NCBI GenBank assembly: GCA_964440095.1
Contig: CAYTPZ010000004.1
Location: 43,559-107,558 of the forward strand
Source: JACNKJ01 sp964440095
Lineage (GTDB): Bacteria > Krumholzibacteriota > Krumholzibacteriia > JACNKJ01
Reading direction: 5' to 3'
Length of the DNA: 64,000 bases
The notes beneath the pieces are model-generated. The model was not told the DNA's origin. It made no database searches and saw nothing but the letters and a program-made list of their open reading frames with translations. Position numbers and translations under genes: made by a program. This document shows positions 61,447 to 64,000 of this stretch, in pieces (within the stretch, counting starts at the first letter, position 1; each line of letters begins with the position of its first letter).

Positions 61447-62185
61447 GCGTGCAGGCCGCAACATGGCTCGGCGGAAACCGTCTCGCTGGCGTCGCCTCAT
61501 GCCCATCTTCTTGCTCGTCATTCTCGTCTTCGGTGGATGGGGTTCTTGGCGCGGCATCGTGGCCGTGGTGGACAGCGATTTTATGACCACGCGATATCTC
61601 GAAGTGGAGGGCTGCCTGGTCCTGCCCAAGGAACTGGTCCTCGAGATCTTGGAGCCCCATCGCGGCACAGCCCTGGCCCGTTTGCCCATGGATTCCCTGC
61701 GCGCGGAAATCGCCGCGCTGCCGCGTGTGCAAAAGGTGAGATTGGATCGCCGTCTTCCCGGCACCCTGCGTTGTCGCGTGGAGGAGGCCCGTCCCCTGGC
61801 CCTTTGGCTGGACGGCGGTTTTCAGGAGCTTGATCGCGAGGGACGCGTGCTCGAGCGCTTCGGCGCCGCGCCACCGGATTTGCCAATTCTCATTCCCTCG
61901 GATCGGGTGAGCCGCGACAGTCTGATCTTTCTGGCGCGAGAGGTCATTGTGGCCCTGGAGGCGAACGCCTTCGATCTCAGCCGCGAAGTGAGTGAATTTC
62001 GAGTGGAGGAGCGAGGCCTGGCCTTCCTGCGCAACGAGGGGGGCACCTTGGTGCTGCTGGGCTGGACCGATATTCCAGGGCGCATCGAGGCCTATCGCGA
62101 ATTCTATCCCATGCTGGAGTCTCAAAATGACTTCCCGAGAGAGCTGGACTTGCGATATCGTGACCAGGTCGTCGCGAGAGACTAG
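61433..62185 (+). CDS. ftsQ: Cell division protein FtsQ (POTRA domain)
   Basis: 250 aa. A basic cytoplasmic tail, one membrane helix at about 24-45, then a POTRA domain (RYLEVEGCLVLPKELVLEIL, LARLPMDSLRAEIAALPRVQ, KVRLDRRLPGTLRCRVEEAR) and the FtsQ beta domain. FtsQ links early divisome proteins with FtsB/FtsL and FtsW/FtsI. The ATG at 61433 overlaps murB by 14 nt; ATG 61463 is an alternative start. ddl, often found before ftsQ, is absent. Confidence 0.9.
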   Translation: MARSRRAGRNMARRKPSRWRRLMPIFLLVILVFGGWGSWRGIVAVVDSDFMTTRYLEVEGCLVLPKELVLEILEPHRGTALARLPMDSLRAEIAALPRVQKVRLDRRLPGTLRCRVEEARPLALWLDGGFQELDREGRVLERFGAAPPDLPILIPSDRVSRDSLIFLAREVIVALEANAFDLSREVSEFRVEERGLAFLRNEGGTLVLLGWTDIPGRIEAYREFYPMLESQNDFPRELDLRYRDQVVARD

Positions 62186-62203
62186 AGCACCAATGGAGCT
62201 GAC

Positions 62204-63430
62204 ATGAGTGAACGCAGCATCGTCGTGGGATTGGATCTGGGCAGCCACCGTGTGCGGCTGCTGGTGGCGCAGGTGGATGGACAGGGCCGGCAGAAGGTGC
62301 TGGGCCTGGGCACGGCGCCGGGTGAAGGTATTCGCAAGGGTCTGGTGGTGGACTTCGACGCCGCCGTGGCCGCCATCAGTCAGGCGCGGGAGGAAGCCGA
62401 GGCGTCCAGCGGAATGGAGATTCGGTCGGCCTTCCTGGGTGTGGGGGGGCAGCATTTCCGTGTGATCCGCAGCGAAGGCGTGCATGTGAAAGACGGCCCA
62501 TCCCGCGAAATCAGCGCCGAGGATGTGCGGCAGGTTGTGCGCGTGGCACGGGGTCTGCAACTTCCCGCGGGCCTCAGAATTCTGCATACCCTGCCGGTGG
62601 ATTTCATTCTGGACAATCGCTCGGGCATCGAAGATCCCGTGGGCATGGATGGCGTGCGCCTGCAAAGTCAGGTGCTGCTGGTGCTGGGTGACGAATCCAT
62701 TTTGGATAACAGCGCCAAGGCCGTTCGCAAGGCGGGCCTCGAGGTGGAGGGCCTGGTCTTCCGGCCCTTGGCCACGGCCATGGCTGCGCTCACCCGCGAC
62801 GAAAAAGATTCGGGCACGGTGCTGCTGGACATCGGCGAAGGCTGCACGGAGATCCTGGTGCTCCACGGCGGATCTCTGGCCCATGCTGAAGTGCTGCCCC
62901 TGGGTGGCGGCAATGTGACCCGCGATCTGTCCATCGCCCTTTCCATCAGCCTGTCCGACGCCGAGCGCCTCAAAATGGATTTCGGCGCAGCCCTGTCCAA
63001 GTTGGATGACGACATGGCCTTTCCCATCACTCAGCTGGGCGCGAGCGATGAGAGTCACGTGACGGCCCGCACACTGCGCGGCATCGTGGATCCTCGGCTC
63101 AAGGAAATTCTGGAGCTGGCCTGGGACCGGGCCCAGAAGACCGAGGTGGCGCGCCGGCCGTCGACGGGCGTGGTGCTTTGCGGCGGCGCTTCGCTCATGC
63201 CGGGGCTGAGCAACTTGGCCGCGGAACTCTTTGATCGCGGCGTTCGTCTGGGAGAGCCGGTGAATCGCGAAGGCCTCCTGGCCGAGCTACAGGATCCGCG
63301 TTACACGCCTTTGGTGGGACTGCTGAACTACGGCTTTCAGCGGCTCCATGAGGATGGTGCGGAAGGCGGAAAAGGGCGCCGAAGCGGTGGTGCCGTGGGG
63401 CGCATCCTCAAGGCCTTCGGGCGCGGGTAG
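62204..63430 (+). CDS. ftsA: Cell division protein FtsA
   Basis: 408 aa, actin fold. It tethers FtsZ to the membrane. Phosphate-1 loop IVVGLDLGSHRVRLLVAQVD; SHS2/1C region with LGVGGQHFRVIRSEGVHVKD; phosphate-2 GTVLLDIGEGCTEILVLHGG; AEVLPLGGGNVTRDLSIALS; adenosine motif GVVLCGGASLMPGLSNLAAE. The C-terminal end (GRILKAFGRG) can form the amphipathic membrane-targeting helix. GGAG lies 5 nt before the ATG. It is the last gene of the cluster; ftsZ does not follow. Confidence 0.96.
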   Translation: MSERSIVVGLDLGSHRVRLLVAQVDGQGRQKVLGLGTAPGEGIRKGLVVDFDAAVAAISQAREEAEASSGMEIRSAFLGVGGQHFRVIRSEGVHVKDGPSREISAEDVRQVVRVARGLQLPAGLRILHTLPVDFILDNRSGIEDPVGMDGVRLQSQVLLVLGDESILDNSAKAVRKAGLEVEGLVFRPLATAMAALTRDEKDSGTVLLDIGEGCTEILVLHGGSLAHAEVLPLGGGNVTRDLSIALSISLSDAERLKMDFGAALSKLDDDMAFPITQLGASDESHVTARTLRGIVDPRLKEILELAWDRAQKTEVARRPSTGVVLCGGASLMPGLSNLAAELFDRGVRLGEPVNREGLLAELQDPRYTPLVGLLNYGFQRLHEDGAEGGKGRRSGGAVGRILKAFGRG

Positions 63431-63570
63431 ATCCACATATTTGATTCAAGTTTAGAGATGTCGCAGGGCCCGCCGTTGCAACTATGGGGACGACCTCGGT
63501 CAGGCCGTCTCAACAGAATTTACAGAAGAGATGTTACACGCCTGACCAAGCCCTTCTCAGTAGCTTGCCT

Positions 63571-63625
63571 GGACGCCGAGTGCGGCTTGTTCCGGCGTCC
63601 ACCCGGGTGGACTTTTTGTTTGTTT
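63571..63625 (+). terminator. Intrinsic terminator with an overlapping alternative hairpin
   Basis: GTCCACCCGGGTGGAC (63597-63612) is a perfect palindrome giving a 6-bp stem with CCGG loop, followed by TTTTTGTTTGTTT. Upstream GGACGCCG (63571-63578) pairs perfectly with CGGCGTCC (63593-63600), which shares four bases with the first hairpin, so the two structures exclude each other at that edge. Confidence 0.65.
63597..63615. repeat. 19-nt palindromic element, copy 2
   Basis: GTCCACCCGGGTGGACTTT, 18 of 19 identical to 46904-46922. Both copies are in the gap after a long operon and before the next promoter. Confidence 0.5.
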
Positions 63626-63686
63626 GCGGCGGCAAAAACTGTGTCCCTTGTGCCCGCTAACCCGTTGTTAATATTATAGATAACAC

Positions 63687-63715
63687 TTGTTTTGTGTGCC
63701 ACGATTTGCTATATT
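63687..63715 (+). promoter_or_regulatory. Candidate promoter for the last gene
   Basis: TTGTTT (63687-63692), 17-nt spacer, TATATT (63710-63715), about 55 nt before the ATG at 63772. The -10 is strong and the -35 weak. TGTTA (63666-63670) and TAACA (63681-63685) form an inverted repeat just upstream. Confidence 0.5.
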
Positions 63716-63771
63716 ACTTTCATCCTTCCCGCTCTCTTCTCCTCCCGGAGACTTCATCGTTGGAGTGGGAA

Positions 63772-64000
63772 ATGTCCAATGCTGATTCCATTCATGAGCG
63801 ACTGCTCGTGGCCCTCGCTGCTATGCGCAAAACCGAGAGCCAAGCGGTCACTCTTTTCGCTGAAGTCCTGAAGGGCAAACTCTACCGTGGGCTGGGTTAT
63901 GCGAGCACTCATCTCTATGCAGAGGAAGCACTCGGCTTTTCTCGAAGCAAGACCTACGAGTTCATCCGTCTGGCCGAAGCGCTGGCCGAAAGCAAGAGCC
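63772..64000 (+). CDS. 5' part of an unidentified gene (possibly HNH-endonuclease/DUF222-like N-terminus)
   Basis: Open from ATG 63772 to the window end (76 codons seen). It reads MSNADSIHERLLVALAAMRK, then LFAEVLKGKLYRGLGYASTH and LYAEEALGFSRSKTYEFIRL, ending AEALAESKS. The pattern GYAS-x-x-x-Y-x-EE-x-LGFS-x-S-x-T is like the helical N-terminal part of some HNH endonucleases with DUF222-type regions, but without the C-terminal half this is only a guess. GGAG at 63753-63756, or GGGA just before the start, could be the ribosome site. It has its own promoter and is not part of the dcw operon. Confidence 0.5.
   Translation, partial: MSNADSIHERLLVALAAMRKTESQAVTLFAEVLKGKLYRGLGYASTHLYAEEALGFSRSKTYEFIRLAEALAESKS

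Larger units (their letters stand above)
63431..63771. other. Intergenic region after ftsA
   Basis: 341 nt with no convincing gene; its 3' half is AT-richer than the surrounding genes. It holds overlapping hairpins with a T-run (63571-63625), the second copy of the palindromic 19-mer, a short inverted repeat TGTTA/TAACA (63666-63685) and a promoter before the last gene. No ftsZ fragment is visible in any frame. Confidence 0.6.

Noticed and set aside
61373..63058. 561-codon open frame on the minus strand opposite ftsQ and ftsA
   Set aside because: It lies wholly antisense to two well-supported genes and its translation has no recognisable domain; such frames are expected from GC-rich third positions.
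1..64000. CRISPR array, prophage, transposase or integrase
   Set aside because: No regularly spaced repeats, no phage structural genes and no transposase motifs were seen anywhere in the window.

Overview
The window is one 64 kb piece of a moderately GC-rich bacterial chromosome, gene-dense and almost entirely on the + strand. The peptidoglycan genes are of the meso-diaminopimelate type (DNPR motif in MurE). There is an outer-membrane-type lipoprotein, and exported proteins end in FlgD-like/T9SS-like domains (PNPFNPSTT, then SG-Y-hydrophobic, then a terminal LLK/LLR). Those tails, a gingipain-family (C25) peptidase with FG-GAP repeats, and SelA suggest a Gram-negative-type member of the FCB superphylum, such as an Eisenbacteria- or Krumholzibacteriota-like candidate phylum. 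This placement is inferred from domain style only. Many genes start with TTG or GTG, and many junctions are 4-nt stop/start overlaps (ATGA, GTGA, TTGA).

Layout. (1) 1-3021: 3' end of a parvulin-type prolyl isomerase gene, a gamma-carbonic-anhydrase-like protein, and a lipoprotein with helical repeats and a type I periplasmic-binding fold. (2) 3022-12068: promoter and 16-bp palindrome, then selA, a membrane protein with a degenerate MinD/ParA-like domain and a SPOR domain, smc, ftsY and a multi-spanning membrane protein. (3) 11998-13714, minus strand: a broken remnant of a sorting domain, then a PP-loop tRNA-thiolase-like gene with its TusA-like partner. (4) 13846-17914: an FMN riboswitch with its terminator, ribD-ribE-ribBA-ribH, and nusB. 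(5) 17911-46806: a tightly coupled glycan locus with a methyltransferase, seven glycosyltransferases or glycosyltransferase fusions, three GT-C-like membrane proteins, a sugar 4,6-dehydratase, a sugar aminotransferase, a FemAB-like transferase, a Wzx-like flippase and two large exported proteins. (6) 46807-47192: a regulatory gap with a long inverted repeat, a promoter and a likely MraZ operator. (7) 47193-63430: a division and cell wall (dcw) cluster, mraZ-[STAS gene]-rsmH-ftsL?-ftsI-murE-murF-mraY-murD-ftsW-murG-murC-murB-ftsQ-ftsA. It stops without ftsZ. (8) 63431-64000: a terminator, a promoter and the start of an unrelated gene.

How the parts fit. The glycan locus has two polyprenyl-phosphate-sugar synthase-like GT2 enzymes beside GT-C-like proteins, the kind of enzyme that uses such lipid-linked sugars outside the membrane. 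It also has amino-sugar enzymes and a lipid-glycan flippase. Together these point to a surface polysaccharide or an extracytoplasmic protein glycosylation system, with the two embedded exported proteins as possible clients. Least routine observations: a P-loop-less MinD-like/SPOR protein, a GT2 fused to a phosphoglycosyl-transferase domain that seems to have lost its catalytic core, a STAS gene inside the dcw cluster, dcw without ftsZ, and a 19-nt palindromic element repeated in two intergenic regions.
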